From Halomonas sp. HAL1 (GTDB lineage Bacteria > Pseudomonadota > Gammaproteobacteria > Pseudomonadales > Halomonadaceae): DNA of 64,000 nucleotides. The translations under genes and the position numbers were made by a program. This document shows positions 9,205-20,253 of the stretch, one piece after another. The DNA lies in NCBI RefSeq assembly GCF_030544485.1, contig NZ_CP130610.1:4154001-4218000 (forward strand), given 5' to 3'. Under the pieces are notes generated by a model. The model was not told the origin of the DNA, made no database searches, and saw nothing but the letters and a program-made list of their open reading frames with translations. Positions within the stretch are counted from its first letter, which is position 1. Each line of letters begins with the position of its first letter.

Positions 9205-11279
9205 ACCTGCCCATAGCGCCCTGCGGCTTCGCCTAACCAACGGCGTACCAGCACGGCGGTAATCTCAGGATTGCCCTGTAGCGTTTGGGCCATGGTGCTC
9301 ACTCGTTCCAGAAGGTCGGCATCGCGTTCCAGGTCGGCAATTTTCATCTGTGCCAAGCCGGTTTGGCGGGTGCCGAGTACTTCGCCGGGGCCGCGGATTT
9401 CCAGGTCTTTCTCGGCGATGCGGAAGCCGTCAGTAGTTTCGCGCATCACTGCCAAGCGCTGGCGGGAGCTTTTCGACAGCGGCGGATGATAGAGCAGCAC
9501 ACAGAAGCTTTCCGTGCTGCCGCGGCCTACCCGGCCGCGCAGCTGGTGAAGCTGCGAAAGCCCCAGACGCTCGGGGTTTTCGATAATCATCAGGCTGGCA
9601 TTGGGCACATCCACTCCCACCTCAATAACCGTGGTAGCCACCAGCAGATCCAGCTCCCCCGCTTTGAAGGCAGTCATCACCTCGGCTTTCTCGCTTGATT
9701 TCATCCGTCCATGCACCAAGCCCACCGCCAACTCAGGCAGCGCCTCCGTTAGCTCATCACGGGTAACTTCGGCGGCCTGACACTGCAGCACGTCGGACTC
9801 ATCAATCAGCGTGCACACCCAATAGGCCTGACGGCCTTCGCTACAGGCCAATCGAATACGCTCAACCACTTCGGGGCGACGCTCATCGGGCACCACCACG
9901 GTTTTCACCGGGGTACGGCCGGGAGGTAGCTCGTCGATCACCGAAACATCGAGATCTGCATAGGCACTCATGGCTAAGGTGCGGGGAATCGGTGTGGCGG
10001 TCATGATCAGCTGGTGTGGAGTAAGGCCGCCCGCTTCGCCTTTCTCGCGCAACGCCAGGCGCTGGTGCACGCCAAAGCGGTGCTGCTCGTCAATAATCGC
10101 CAGCCCCAAACACTCAAAGTGCACGTCGTCCTGAAACAGTGCATGAGTGCCCACCACCATACGCGCACGGCCATCGGCAATCGCCGCTTTGGCATCCAGC
10201 CGCGCCTTGCCTTTGAGCTTGCCCGCCAGCCACGCTACTTCGATGCCCAGCGGCTCAAACCAGGCTTGAAACGAGCGGTAGTGCTGTTCGGCGAGGATTT
10301 CAGTCGGCGCCATAATCGCCGCCTGACAATTGCCCGCCAGGGCGCTCAGCGCGGCCATGGCGGCGACCACGGTTTTACCCGAGCCGACATCGCCCTGAAT
10401 CAGCCGTAGCATTGGCGCTGGGCGACTTAAATCGTGGCTGATCTCTTCCAGCACGCGGCGCTGAGCACCGGTCAGCGCAAACGGTAATTGGGCCAGAAAG
10501 CGCGCCTGTAGGCTGCGCCCGGAGGGCAGCGTCGGCGCGCCATCCGCCTGAATGCGCAGGCGCACCTCGCGTAGGCTTAATTGGTGAGCAAGCAGCTCTT
10601 CCAGCGCTAAACGCCGCGTGGCCGGGTGCTGGCCGCTGGTGAGTTGCTCGATGTTCACATCGGGCGGTGGCTGATGTAGCAGGTGCAGGCTGGCGTGCAA
10701 GCCCGGCAGTTGAAAGCGCTGAAGCAGCGTATCGGGAATGACATCGGGCAAGGCCTCGGGGGCACTGTCGAGAAGCCCAAGCGCCTGTTGAGCCAGAGCG
10801 CGCAGCCGCGGTTGGTTCAAGCCTTCCGTGGTGGGGTAAATGGGTGTGAAATACTCATCGACCGGCGTTTCACTGCCACCACTGAGGCGGTATTCGGGGT
10901 GATATATCTCTAAACCGGTTGCCCCGGCCCGCGCTTCACCAAAGGCGCGTACCGTCGCACCAGGGCGTAGCTGTTGCTGCTGGGCAGGCGAAAAGTGAAA
11001 AAAGCGCAGGCTCAGAATACCGCTGGCATCACGCAGGCGTACCAACAGGCTGCGGCGGCGACCTTTAACCACATCGCAGGCGGTCACTTCGCCTTCGATC
11101 ACCGCCTCCTGCCCTGCCCGCAGCAGGCCAATCGGCGTCAGCCGCGTACGGTCCTGATAGCGCAGCGGCAGGTGAAACAGTAGATCGCTGACCCGCTCAA
11201 TCCCCAGCCGGCCAAGCTTCAGCGCTAACGCTTCGCCCACGCCTTTCAGCGCGGTGATGGGCGCGGAGAGATCGCTCAT
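9201..11279 (-). CDS. recG: ATP-dependent DNA helicase RecG
   Basis: Branch-migrating helicase that reverses stalled forks and processes recombination intermediates. At 692 aa it is essentially the length of E. coli RecG. The N-terminal wedge/OB domain is followed by the helicase core: Walker A GDVGSGKTVV, DEQH box in IIDEQHRFGV, motif III MTATPIPRTLAMS, and motif VI QLRGRVGRG. The start ATG at 11279 overlaps the oxyR stop by 4 bp, so oxyR and recG form a coupled pair. It is convergent with yccS. Confidence 0.97.
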   Translation of the reverse strand: MSDLSAPITALKGVGEALALKLGRLGIERVSDLLFHLPLRYQDRTRLTPIGLLRAGQEAVIEGEVTACDVVKGRRRSLLVRLRDASGILSLRFFHFSPAQQQQLRPGATVRAFGEARAGATGLEIYHPEYRLSGGSETPVDEYFTPIYPTTEGLNQPRLRALAQQALGLLDSAPEALPDVIPDTLLQRFQLPGLHASLHLLHQPPPDVNIEQLTSGQHPATRRLALEELLAHQLSLREVRLRIQADGAPTLPSGRSLQARFLAQLPFALTGAQRRVLEEISHDLSRPAPMLRLIQGDVGSGKTVVAAMAALSALAGNCQAAIMAPTEILAEQHYRSFQAWFEPLGIEVAWLAGKLKGKARLDAKAAIADGRARMVVGTHALFQDDVHFECLGLAIIDEQHRFGVHQRLALREKGEAGGLTPHQLIMTATPIPRTLAMSAYADLDVSVIDELPPGRTPVKTVVVPDERRPEVVERIRLACSEGRQAYWVCTLIDESDVLQCQAAEVTRDELTEALPELAVGLVHGRMKSSEKAEVMTAFKAGELDLLVATTVIEVGVDVPNASLMIIENPERLGLSQLHQLRGRVGRGSTESFCVLLYHPPLSKSSRQRLAVMRETTDGFRIAEKDLEIRGPGEVLGTRQTGLAQMKIADLERDADLLERVSTMAQTLQGNPEITAVLVRRWLGEAAGRYGQV

Positions 11280-12205
11280 GGGGTGCTTTTCACGGCCTGA
11301 GTAGGCTGCTGGCAGTGGCTGATCGCCTGAATCAACGCCTCAATGGCTTTAGGGCGTGGAAAGCTCGCTCGCCAGGCAATCGCCACGGTGCGCGACGGTG
11401 CTGGCGCCACAAACGGCCGACTGACCAGTAGGGCGTTTTCATACTGATTAGTGCCCAACGCCGACTGCGGTAGAACGGTAATCCCCAGCCGGGAAGCGAC
11501 CATATGGCGAATGGTTTCCAGCGAGCCCCCTTCCGCAATCAGCGTGTTGTTAGGACTGTTGAGCTTTTGGGTAATCGCCGGGCAGGCTTCCAGAATCTGA
11601 TCGCGGAAGCAGTGACCTTCACCGAGCAATAGCAGGCGCTCTTCGAGTAAATCCTCTTTATTGATCGCTTCGCGCGACACCCAAGGGTGATTGGCGGGCA
11701 TCAATACCTCAAAGTCTTCCTCGTAGATGGCCTTTGTCACTACATCGGTTTCTGTAAACGGCAGTGCCACAATGATGACATCCAGCTCACCGCTTCTGAG
11801 TTTGGCGCGCAGCGTGCCAGTCATGCCTTCTTCAATATACAGCGGCATCTGCGGGGCCGCATTTGCCAGCGCAGGGACCAGATGAGGAAACAGGTAGGGC
11901 CCGATCGTATAAATCGCGCCAATGCGCAGCGGGTTGGCCAACTGGTCTTTGCCGCTACTGGCCAGCTCGAAAATCAGCGTGCTCTGTTCCAGCACACGCT
12001 GCGCCTGAGCAACGATCTTTTCACCCAGCGGGGTAACTTGTACGGTGGACTTAGAGCGCTCAAATAGCGGCGTTTCAAGCTCCTCCTCCAGCTTTTTCAC
12101 CGCCACGGAGAGTGTGGGCTGTGAAACGTGGCAGCGTTCTGCCGCGCGTCCAAAATGGCGCTCCTGGGCGAGGGTTACGATGTAGCGAAGTTCTGTTAAA
12201 GTCAT
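11276..12205 (-). CDS. oxyR: Hydrogen-peroxide-sensing LysR regulator OxyR
   Basis: LysR-type activator of the peroxide stress response, about 309 aa. The N-terminal winged helix-turn-helix reads MTLTELRYIVTLAQERHFGRA, the typical OxyR start. The effector domain contains GEGHCFRDQILEAC, two cysteines nine residues apart that match the C199/C208 redox switch of E. coli OxyR. An upstream extension to 12352 is open but lacks homology, so ATG at 12205 is preferred. The upstream region holds a 16-bp tandem repeat array. The gene is coupled to recG. Confidence 0.93.
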   Translation of the reverse strand: MTLTELRYIVTLAQERHFGRAAERCHVSQPTLSVAVKKLEEELETPLFERSKSTVQVTPLGEKIVAQAQRVLEQSTLIFELASSGKDQLANPLRIGAIYTIGPYLFPHLVPALANAAPQMPLYIEEGMTGTLRAKLRSGELDVIIVALPFTETDVVTKAIYEEDFEVLMPANHPWVSREAINKEDLLEERLLLLGEGHCFRDQILEACPAITQKLNSPNNTLIAEGGSLETIRHMVASRLGITVLPQSALGTNQYENALLVSRPFVAPAPSRTVAIAWRASFPRPKAIEALIQAISHCQQPTQAVKSTP

Positions 12206-12250
12206 AGCGGTGCCAGTGGCATCCTCTCGTAGCAGCTTGTGACTAGGGTA

Positions 12251-12310
12251 TGTACGAAAACAGTGTTTGTACGAAAATAGTGTTGTACGAAAATAGTGTT
12301 GTACGAAAAA
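12251..12310 (-). repeat. 16-bp tandem repeat array upstream of oxyR
   Basis: Nearly four head-to-tail copies of a unit that reads TGTACGAAAATAGTGT on the plus strand. The first copy (12251-12267) has one substitution and one extra base, the next two are exact (12268-12283, 12284-12299), and the last is partial. On the oxyR coding strand each unit reads ACACTATTTTCGTACA. The array starts 46 bp upstream of the oxyR start codon and lies between oxyR and the divergent gene at 12456, so it may affect promoter spacing or regulator binding. Confidence 0.85.
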
Positions 12311-12455
12311 CCTAGCATCATAGCAGTCAGCGGGATGGTAAAGGACAAGCAAGCTCTGCCGACGGTTTTCTCACCCGACAATGACACAGTTCAATGTCAA
12401 CGTTGGTAGAGACTTTGCATCTAATAGGGAATATTAATCAAGAGGAGTGAGCACG

Positions 12456-13337
12456 GTGAAGCTAACCGTACTGATTATCGGCTGTGGCGATATTGGGATC
12501 AACCTTGGGCGCGAGTTGCTTGAGGAAGGGCACCAAGTGATTGGGATGCGGCGCAACGTCGAGGCCTTAAAAGGCACCGGCATTAAACCGCTGAAGCTGG
12601 ATTTAAACGACCTCGAAGATGCCGATGCCAAAATTCTTCCTCACGCCGACTATGTGGTTTATACCGTCAGCGCTGACCGTTTCGAAGAGAGTGCCTATCA
12701 AACCGCCTACCCAGAAGGGTTAAAGCGCGTTCTGAGTGTGATGGAGCAGCACAAAGCGCCGCCGCGTCGGGTATTCTTCGTCTCTTCGACCAGCGTACAT
12801 GGCCAGCAGGAAGGCGAAGTCGTTAACGAAGAGAGCCCCGCCGATTCGACCAGCTTCTCTGGCACGCTAATGTGCGAAGCCGAGCAGGCACTCATCAACC
12901 ATTCACTGCCCGGCACGGTCGTTCGCTTTTCCGGCATTTACGGCCCAGGACGCGATCGTCTCATTCATCAGGTAGCTGAAGGACGCGTGGCGGCGATCAC
13001 CCCCGTGGTTTACTCCAACCGCATTCACCGTGACGACTGTACCGGCATTATCGCCCACCTGATTCGCTATCAGGAGAGCGGTGAAACGCTAGCCGATATC
13101 TACCTGGGCAGCGACTGCGAGCCGGTCACCATGCATAACGTGATGATATGGCTTGCCAAGCAGTTGAAAGTAGAAGCAACCGAGACCATGCAGTCCCCTT
13201 TGCGCCGCCGTACCAGCAAGCGTTGCGATAACCAGCGCATCTTGAACACTGGTTATCAGTTCCGCTTCCCCAGCTACCGCGAAGGTTATGCACAGGTGCT
13301 CAAAGAGGGCGGCTTCCTAGAGCTGAACAAGGTCTAA
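12456..13337 (+). CDS. NAD-dependent epimerase/dehydratase-like SDR protein (YeeZ type)
   Basis: Extended short-chain dehydrogenase/reductase-fold protein of about 293 aa. It has the nucleotide-binding motif IIGCGDIGINLG at the N-terminus and VFFVSSTSVHGQQEGE in the position of the sugar-epimerase serine motif. It resembles the YeeZ-like proteins often annotated as nucleoside-diphosphate-sugar epimerases. The usual YxxxK pair is not evident, so catalysis is uncertain. I place the start at GTG 12456 because AAGAGGAG lies at a suitable distance upstream; the earlier GTG at 12447 overlaps that ribosome site. Divergent from oxyR, convergent with ridA. Confidence 0.75.
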   Translation: MKLTVLIIGCGDIGINLGRELLEEGHQVIGMRRNVEALKGTGIKPLKLDLNDLEDADAKILPHADYVVYTVSADRFEESAYQTAYPEGLKRVLSVMEQHKAPPRRVFFVSSTSVHGQQEGEVVNEESPADSTSFSGTLMCEAEQALINHSLPGTVVRFSGIYGPGRDRLIHQVAEGRVAAITPVVYSNRIHRDDCTGIIAHLIRYQESGETLADIYLGSDCEPVTMHNVMIWLAKQLKVEATETMQSPLRRRTSKRCDNQRILNTGYQFRFPSYREGYAQVLKEGGFLELNKV

Positions 13338-13346
13338 CGGATTAGG

Positions 13347-13736
13347 TTAATCGCCAATCACCATCACCGCTTCCGCTTCCACCTGGCTGCTTTTGGGCAG
13401 CGCTTTCACGCCAACAGCGGCGCGGGCGGGGAAAGGCGCGGTGAAGAACTCTTCCATGACTTGGTTAACAATCGCAAAGTTATCCAAGTCGACCAGATAC
13501 AGATTCAGCTTCACGATATCGCTCAACGAGCCCGCCGCTTCTTCACACACTGCTTGTAGATTGGTGAAGACCTGGCGTGCCTGAGCTTCAAAATCCTCAG
13601 ACACAATCGCCATGGTCGCGGGATCGAGCGGGATTTGGCCAGAGAGATAAACCGTGTTACCCGCTTTAATAGCCTGGGAGTAAGGGCCAATAGCAGCGGG
13701 GGCTTTGCTGGTGTTGATAACAGCCTTATTGCTCAT
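13347..13736 (-). CDS. ridA: Enamine/imine deaminase RidA
   Basis: RidA (YjgF/TdcF) hydrolyses reactive 2-aminoacrylate-type enamines formed by PLP enzymes. The 129-residue protein begins [21 protein letters not shown], the family N-terminus, and carries the conserved arginine in the [12 protein letters not shown] segment near the C-terminus. ATG at 13736 is chosen over an upstream in-frame start because it matches the family length and has GAAGGAG upstream. It lies just downstream of spoT, as in many gammaproteobacteria, about 110 bp away. Confidence 0.95.
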   Translation of the reverse strand: MSNKAVINTSKAPAAIGPYSQAIKAGNTVYLSGQIPLDPATMAIVSEDFEAQARQVFTNLQAVCEEAAGSLSDIVKLNLYLVDLDNFAIVNQVMEEFFTAPFPARAAVGVKALPKSSQVEAEAVMVIGD

Positions 13737-13844
13737 GCGATGTCTCGCTCCTTCAGTGGGTAATAAGTAGTTCGAATTAGGCCCTACCGACTCAGCCAAT
13801 AGTGAACACTACCGATATACCATCAGCATGTCGTTATAGGCGTA

Positions 13845-15977
13845 TTAGTTGGCGAGTCGGGTAATTTTGCTAACGTTGGGTAGATTTCGGATGCGTTTAA
13901 TAATGCTTGCCAGATGCACACGTCCTTTTACCGACAGCGTCAAATTGACGGTGGATAGGCGGGCATCGCGCTCTTCAATGCCGATACGCTCGATATTGGC
14001 ATCGGCGTCGGTGACCAGCCCGGCCAGTTCTGCGACCAGCCCTCGGCGGCTCTCAATTTCGATACGCAGTGCGACCGGGAAGTCCTCATCGATCGTATCC
14101 GACCATTCCAGCGCGAAGAGCTTATCGGGGTCGTTTTTATCCGCAACGTTTTTACATTCGGCGCGGTGAACGACCAAGCCTTTGCCGGTAGAAAGGTGGC
14201 CCACCACAGGGTCGCCCGGTAGCGGGTGGCAGCAGCGCGCAAAGTTAGTCACCATGCCTTCACTACCGCTGATCACCACGGCTTTGCTGCCTTCAATTCC
14301 CGCGGGATGCTCATAAGTATCATCACCGTGGGCGGCATCCACTAGGCGCCGTGCCACCACGTGAGTCATACGATTGCCTAGCCCCAGCGATTCCAATAGA
14401 GACTCTTCTGAAGAGACATCCAACTCTTTAAAGGCACGTTTAATGGCGCTTTCATCCAGCTCTTCCAGGCTGGTATCAAACGGCGCCAGGGCTTTATTGA
14501 GCAAGCGCCGACCCAGCATGACGGCTTCGGTCTGTTGCTGGTATTTCAGCGCATGGCGGATAGCCGAGCGCGCCTTGGCGGTGGTCACAAAGTTAAGCCA
14601 GGCAAGGTTCGGGCGCGCACCAGGGGCGGTAATAATTTCCAACGTCTGGCCGCTCTCTAAGCGTGTCGATAGCGGTGCCAAGTGACGGTCAATCCGGCAA
14701 GCAATACAGTTATTGCCAATATCTGTGTGTACGGTATAGGCGAAGTCGATCACGGTCGCGCCTTGCGGCAGCTCCATGATGTCGCCTTTGGGGGTAAACA
14801 CGTAGATATCATCGGGGAACAGGTCGTTTTTAACGTGCTCGATAAACTCTAGCGAATCACCTGCGTGGCGCTGCATCTCCAGCAATCCTTTCACCCAGGC
14901 ACGAGCACGAGCGTGGCTGCCTTCGGCAATCGGGTGCGACGTTTGCCCTGCCTTGTAAAGCCAGTGAGCGGCAATACCGTTATTGGCCATCGCTTCCATC
15001 TCACGGGTACGTATCTGTACCTCAATAGGCATACCGCGAGAACCAAACAAGGTGGTATGCAGGCTCTGGTAGCCGTTCGCTTTGGGAATCGCAATATAGT
15101 CTTTAAAGCGCCCCGGTACCGGCTTATAGAGGTTATGCACCACGCCTAAAATTCGGTAACAGCTGGCCACATCTTCGGTAATGATGCGAAATCCAAACAC
15201 ATCCATAATTTCGGCGAAGGGCTTACGCTGGTCGCGCATCTTCTTGTAGATCGACAGTAGATGTTTTTGCCGCCCAATCACTGTGCCGTTCAGGCCATCT
15301 TCATCCAGGCTTTTTTGCAGCGATGACTGGATTTCACGCATCGCGCTGCGCCGATGCCCACGCGCTTTAGCCACCGCACGCTTGATGCGCTCGGCGCGCA
15401 TCGGGTGAATCGCTTGAAAAGAGAGATCCTCAAGCTCAACACGAATAGTGTTGATGCCCAGCCGCCCGGCAATGCGGGCATAAATTTCCAGTGTTTCACG
15501 GGCAATGCGGCGCTTTTTATCAGGGCGCAAGGCGCCCAGGGTGCGCATGTTATGCAGCCGGTCGGCCAGCTTAACGATGATGACGCGGATATCCCGCGAC
15601 ATCGCCAGCACCATCTTCTGGAAATTTTCCGCTTGGGCAACCGCTTTGTCTTCAAAGGTGATCTGGGTAAGTTTGGATACCCCATCGACCAGTTCTGCTA
15701 CCGGTTTGCCAAACTGAGCCTCCAGGGCCTTTTTGGAAACGCCGGTATCTTCGATAACGTCATGCAGCATGGCGGCCATCAGGCTTTGATGGTCCATGTG
15801 CATATTGGCAAGAATATTCGCTACCGCCAGCGGGTGGGTAACGTAAGGCTCGCCGGAACGCCGCCGCTGGCCGTCGTGGGCCTGCTCAGCATAATAAAAG
15901 GCACGTTTGACCTGCTGGATTTCATCCGGGGGTAAATAGCCGCCGAGTCGATCGGCCAGGTCATCAATGGTGAACAT
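13845..15977 (-). CDS. spoT: Bifunctional (p)ppGpp synthetase/hydrolase SpoT
   Basis: Makes and degrades the stringent-response alarmone. The 710-residue protein has an N-terminal HD hydrolase domain with an intact HDVIEDTG motif. The synthetase domain carries DYIAIPKANGYQSLHT, then come the TGS domain (residues ~390-450, VFTPKGDIMELPQGATVIDFAY), a helical/zinc-finger region with NFARCCHPLPGD, and a C-terminal ACT domain. The intact HD motif argues for SpoT rather than RelA. The order gmk-rpoZ-spoT matches the E. coli operon. Confidence 0.97.
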   Translation of the reverse strand: MFTIDDLADRLGGYLPPDEIQQVKRAFYYAEQAHDGQRRRSGEPYVTHPLAVANILANMHMDHQSLMAAMLHDVIEDTGVSKKALEAQFGKPVAELVDGVSKLTQITFEDKAVAQAENFQKMVLAMSRDIRVIIVKLADRLHNMRTLGALRPDKKRRIARETLEIYARIAGRLGINTIRVELEDLSFQAIHPMRAERIKRAVAKARGHRRSAMREIQSSLQKSLDEDGLNGTVIGRQKHLLSIYKKMRDQRKPFAEIMDVFGFRIITEDVASCYRILGVVHNLYKPVPGRFKDYIAIPKANGYQSLHTTLFGSRGMPIEVQIRTREMEAMANNGIAAHWLYKAGQTSHPIAEGSHARARAWVKGLLEMQRHAGDSLEFIEHVKNDLFPDDIYVFTPKGDIMELPQGATVIDFAYTVHTDIGNNCIACRIDRHLAPLSTRLESGQTLEIITAPGARPNLAWLNFVTTAKARSAIRHALKYQQQTEAVMLGRRLLNKALAPFDTSLEELDESAIKRAFKELDVSSEESLLESLGLGNRMTHVVARRLVDAAHGDDTYEHPAGIEGSKAVVISGSEGMVTNFARCCHPLPGDPVVGHLSTGKGLVVHRAECKNVADKNDPDKLFALEWSDTIDEDFPVALRIEIESRRGLVAELAGLVTDADANIERIGIEERDARLSTVNLTLSVKGRVHLASIIKRIRNLPNVSKITRLAN

Positions 15978-16007
15978 CTACCGCGCCTCTATCGGTTCGT
16001 TGCAACG

Positions 16008-16265
16008 TTAGTCGTCGATATGAGTAGGCGCCATGGCTGGGCGCGGACGCACAGCGGCTTCAACTGGCTCGTCCAGTACCGTGTGATCAACCAGGCCTGC
16101 GGCAATTTCACGCAGCGCCATGACCGTGGGCTTGTCATTTTCCCATGGCAGCAGCGCATCGCGGGAGCCACGCGCCAGCTGGCGAGCGCGCTGGGTGGAA
16201 ATCATCACCAGCTTGAAACGGTTTTCAACATTTTCAAGACAATCTTCAACGGTTACGCGAGCCAT
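16008..16265 (-). CDS. rpoZ: RNA polymerase omega subunit
   Basis: Omega subunit, which assists folding and assembly of the beta' subunit. The 85-residue protein starts [20 protein letters not shown] and continues with [14 protein letters not shown], the conserved core of the family. The start at 16265 is fixed by homology; the upstream open frame is not conserved. It is followed 30 bp later by spoT and preceded by gmk (119 bp). The leader contains a degenerate 14-bp tandem repeat. Confidence 0.97.
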   Translation of the reverse strand: MARVTVEDCLENVENRFKLVMISTQRARQLARGSRDALLPWENDKPTVMALREIAAGLVDHTVLDEPVEAAVRPRPAMAPTHIDD

Positions 16266-16327
16266 GGGAGCCTTCCTGTTATGACGGAACCGGGCCGACA
16301 CCGTAGAGAACGGCGCCGACCCAGTGA

Positions 16328-16357
16328 AAAAAATGGTGCGACAAAAATAGTGCAACG
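16328..16357 (-). repeat. Degenerate tandem repeat in the rpoZ leader
   Basis: Two adjacent, similar 14-bp units read AAAAATGGTGCGAC and AAAAATAGTGCAAC on the plus strand (two differences). They lie about 65-90 bp upstream of the rpoZ start codon. On the coding strand the second unit contains GCACTATTTTT, close to the CACTATTTT core of the oxyR array. Coordinates of the outer edges are approximate. Confidence 0.5.
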
Positions 16358-16384
16358 CAATAGAAAGTAGTAGAACCTGATAGA

Positions 16385-17862
<1,478 letters not shown>

Positions 17863-17877
17863 GAGATCAACCATTAC

Positions 17878-18129
17878 TTATTCAAGGTTGATGTCATCTT
17901 CATCCGTGGCTGCACCGGTAGCGGCGCCAATACCACCGCCAATGACAGCCCCTTGCGTCATGCTACCGCCTGTAGCTGCCGCCGCACCAGCCCCCACGGC
18001 CGCGCCTACGCCAGCACCACTAGCAGCCCGCTCGCCGGTAGAGGTACCGCAGCCTGCCAAGCCGATAGTCAACGCTACCACTGCGCCTAGAGTCACTATG
18101 CGTGTCGTTTTAAATACCTGAGTATGCAT
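17878..18129 (-). CDS. Glycine-zipper lipoprotein
   Basis: A small (83 aa) predicted outer-membrane-type lipoprotein. A hydrophobic signal segment ends in the lipobox LAGC (cysteine near residue 27 of the mature start). It is followed by a glycine/alanine-rich glycine-zipper stretch and an acidic end (DEDDINLE). The second ATG (18129) is preferred because AAGGAG lies six bases upstream; the first ATG (18135) abuts that site. Function unknown; related small lipoproteins associate with the envelope. Confidence 0.75.
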   Translation of the reverse strand: MHTQVFKTTRIVTLGAVVALTIGLAGCGTSTGERAASGAGVGAAVGAGAAAATGGSMTQGAVIGGGIGAATGAATDEDDINLE

Positions 18130-18242
18130 ACTCATCTCCTTATGGGTTGCTGCTTTTACACCTTAGAGAGGATTCGCCGTCTTTGCCATATTAATTATCA
18201 CTGTTCGATAACTATGCAAAGTTTATGCATAATTAGCCAACG

Positions 18243-19454
18243 CTAGACACGCTGGGCCACGGCGCCATAGGTGCGTTGTTCCAGCCAGCGCCCACACGCA
18301 AAAATGACCAACCCGCAGAACGCTAATCCAGCACCGACTAAGCCGGTGCTTGACCAGCTAAAACCAGCGCTGATCGCCAACCCCGCCAGCCACGCACCTA
18401 AAGCATTAGCGCCATTAAAGGCCGCGTGGTTTAACGAGGCCGCCATGGTTTGGGCATCTTCAGCCACATCCATTAAGCGGGTTTGCAACGAAGGTGCCAG
18501 CGCCATGCTGGTACCCACCAGGCCAACAAACAGTAGTCCCGTCCAAACATTATTCGCCGCGAAGTAAAACAACCCCTGAACCACCCCACACCACAGCAGA
18601 ATGATCGGGATCGCACGCATCAGGTTTTTATCTGCCATACGCCCGCCGATTAAATTACCGGCAATGGAGCCCAAGCCAAAAATGACCAGCACCAACGGCC
18701 CCAGCGCTTCACTCATGCCCGCCTGCTGGGTTAACGTCGGCATCACATAGCTAAAGATGGCAAACATACCGCCGCAGCCAATGCAGGCGAGAGCTAACGC
18801 GACTAATACACGCTGTTTTAATAATGCGGAGAGTTCACGCAGTGGGCTCGCAAACGTATCAACTGGCTGAATCGGCACATAAAGTCTGATCAACAGCGCC
18901 GTTAGCAGCGCAATGCCACCAACGCCTACAAACGCGATCTGCCAGCCAAACAGATTTCCTGTCCACGTGCCCAGCGGCGCCCCAATCAAAATCGCCACCG
19001 TTAAGCCCATCATCACCCGCGAGATAGCCCGCGCCCGCTGATCGACCGGCACCGCCCCCGCCGCCACCAGCGCTGCAATGCCAAAATAGGCCCCATGCGG
19101 TAGGCCTGCGAGAAAGCGCAGGCCGACGAATGACCAAAAACCCGGCGCCATGGCACTGGCGATATTGCCCACGGCAAATACCAGCATCAGTACAATCAAC
19201 AGAAGCCGCCTGGGCGCCCGTGCAGCCAGCGCCGAAATCAGCGGCGCGCCGACCACCACACCCAGTGCGTAGCTACTGATTGCATAGCCCACCTGGGGCA
19301 CGGTCACGGCTAAATCGCCCGCCACGCGGTTCATCAAGCCCATAATGACGAACTCGCTGGTGCCGATTCCAAAGCCACCCAGCGCCAACACAAATTCGGC
19401 CAAGCGCGGATTACGCGCCAGCCCTTGAGACGACGATGCTGTCGAGTCCTGCAT
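18243..19454 (-). CDS. Major facilitator superfamily transporter (DHA1, AraJ/sugar-efflux type)
   Basis: A 403-residue 12-TM MFS exporter. The N-terminus LALGGFGIGTSEFVIMGLMNRVA is characteristic of the AraJ/YdhP/PbuE-like DHA1 subgroup, and the second half repeats the six-helix pattern. Start at 19454 follows AAGGAG with seven-base spacing. It is transcribed alone, away from the glycosylase gene. Substrate cannot be inferred. Confidence 0.85.
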   Translation of the reverse strand: MQDSTASSSQGLARNPRLAEFVLALGGFGIGTSEFVIMGLMNRVAGDLAVTVPQVGYAISSYALGVVVGAPLISALAARAPRRLLLIVLMLVFAVGNIASAMAPGFWSFVGLRFLAGLPHGAYFGIAALVAAGAVPVDQRARAISRVMMGLTVAILIGAPLGTWTGNLFGWQIAFVGVGGIALLTALLIRLYVPIQPVDTFASPLRELSALLKQRVLVALALACIGCGGMFAIFSYVMPTLTQQAGMSEALGPLVLVIFGLGSIAGNLIGGRMADKNLMRAIPIILLWCGVVQGLFYFAANNVWTGLLFVGLVGTSMALAPSLQTRLMDVAEDAQTMAASLNHAAFNGANALGAWLAGLAISAGFSWSSTGLVGAGLAFCGLVIFACGRWLEQRTYGAVAQRV

Positions 19455-19638
19455 GCTTATCTCCTTGGGATACCGCTTTGTTGGTATCTCGATTAGCGTT
19501 AAATGATCGCAGGATTAGACGAAAGTAGAAATACACAACCTTCAAAAAGTTAGCTCGCGAAGAAGATAAGCGCCGAGGTTTCCCCCTTCTACGCTCGCTT
19601 TGCTAGTGTGAGGCTTTTACTAGACGCGTGAGGCAATG

Positions 19639-20250
19639 ATGACGCCCGAAACCATTGAACAAGCCATGCAAGCGTTAGCTCAGGCCGACCCAGATATTGC
19701 CCGCGCCTACCCATTGGTCGGGCCTCCTGGCCCACGCCAGCGCGACCAAGGCTTTGCGACGTTTTTCAGTACGATCATCAGCCAACAGCTATCCACCGAA
19801 GCAGCCCGCGCCATCATGGGCCGCGTCAATACACTGCTGCCCGAGCTGCACGCCAAGGCAGTGATGGACGTGGAGGGCCAAGCACTACGTGATGCGGGGC
19901 TCTCCTGGCGTAAGATCGAGTACGCCAAAGGGCTGGCTGAAGCGGAACTTGCAGGCACTTTTAGCGCCGATGGGCTTGAGCACCTGAGTGATGAGGAAGT
20001 GATTGCTGCGATTACCGAACTACGCGGTTTTGGCCGCTGGAGTGCCGAGATCTACCTGATGTTCTCGCTCAAACGCCCGGATGTCTTCCCCGCCGATGAT
20101 CTTGCCCTGCGGGTAGCGCTTGGCCGCCTAAAAGGCATGGACGACAAGCCCACGCCCAAACAGGCGCGCCAGCTAGTCGAACACTGGGCGCCCTGGCGAA
20201 GCGTGGGTTCGCTGTTTCTATGGCACTACTATCGCGGCGAGCCGCTTTAA
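19639..20250 (+). CDS. DNA-3-methyladenine glycosylase II (HhH-GPD family)
   Basis: Base-excision repair enzyme of about 203 aa that removes alkylated purines. The helix-hairpin-helix with its Gly/Pro loop appears as ELRGFGRWSAEIYLMFSL. The catalytic aspartate lies in VFPADDLALR, the standard arrangement of AlkA-like enzymes without the N-terminal extension. Two adjacent ATGs (19636, 19639) are possible; GAGG favours the second. Convergent with the pirin gene, only 3 bp apart. Confidence 0.87.
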   Translation: MTPETIEQAMQALAQADPDIARAYPLVGPPGPRQRDQGFATFFSTIISQQLSTEAARAIMGRVNTLLPELHAKAVMDVEGQALRDAGLSWRKIEYAKGLAEAELAGTFSADGLEHLSDEEVIAAITELRGFGRWSAEIYLMFSLKRPDVFPADDLALRVALGRLKGMDDKPTPKQARQLVEHWAPWRSVGSLFLWHYYRGEPL

Positions 20251-20253
20251 ACC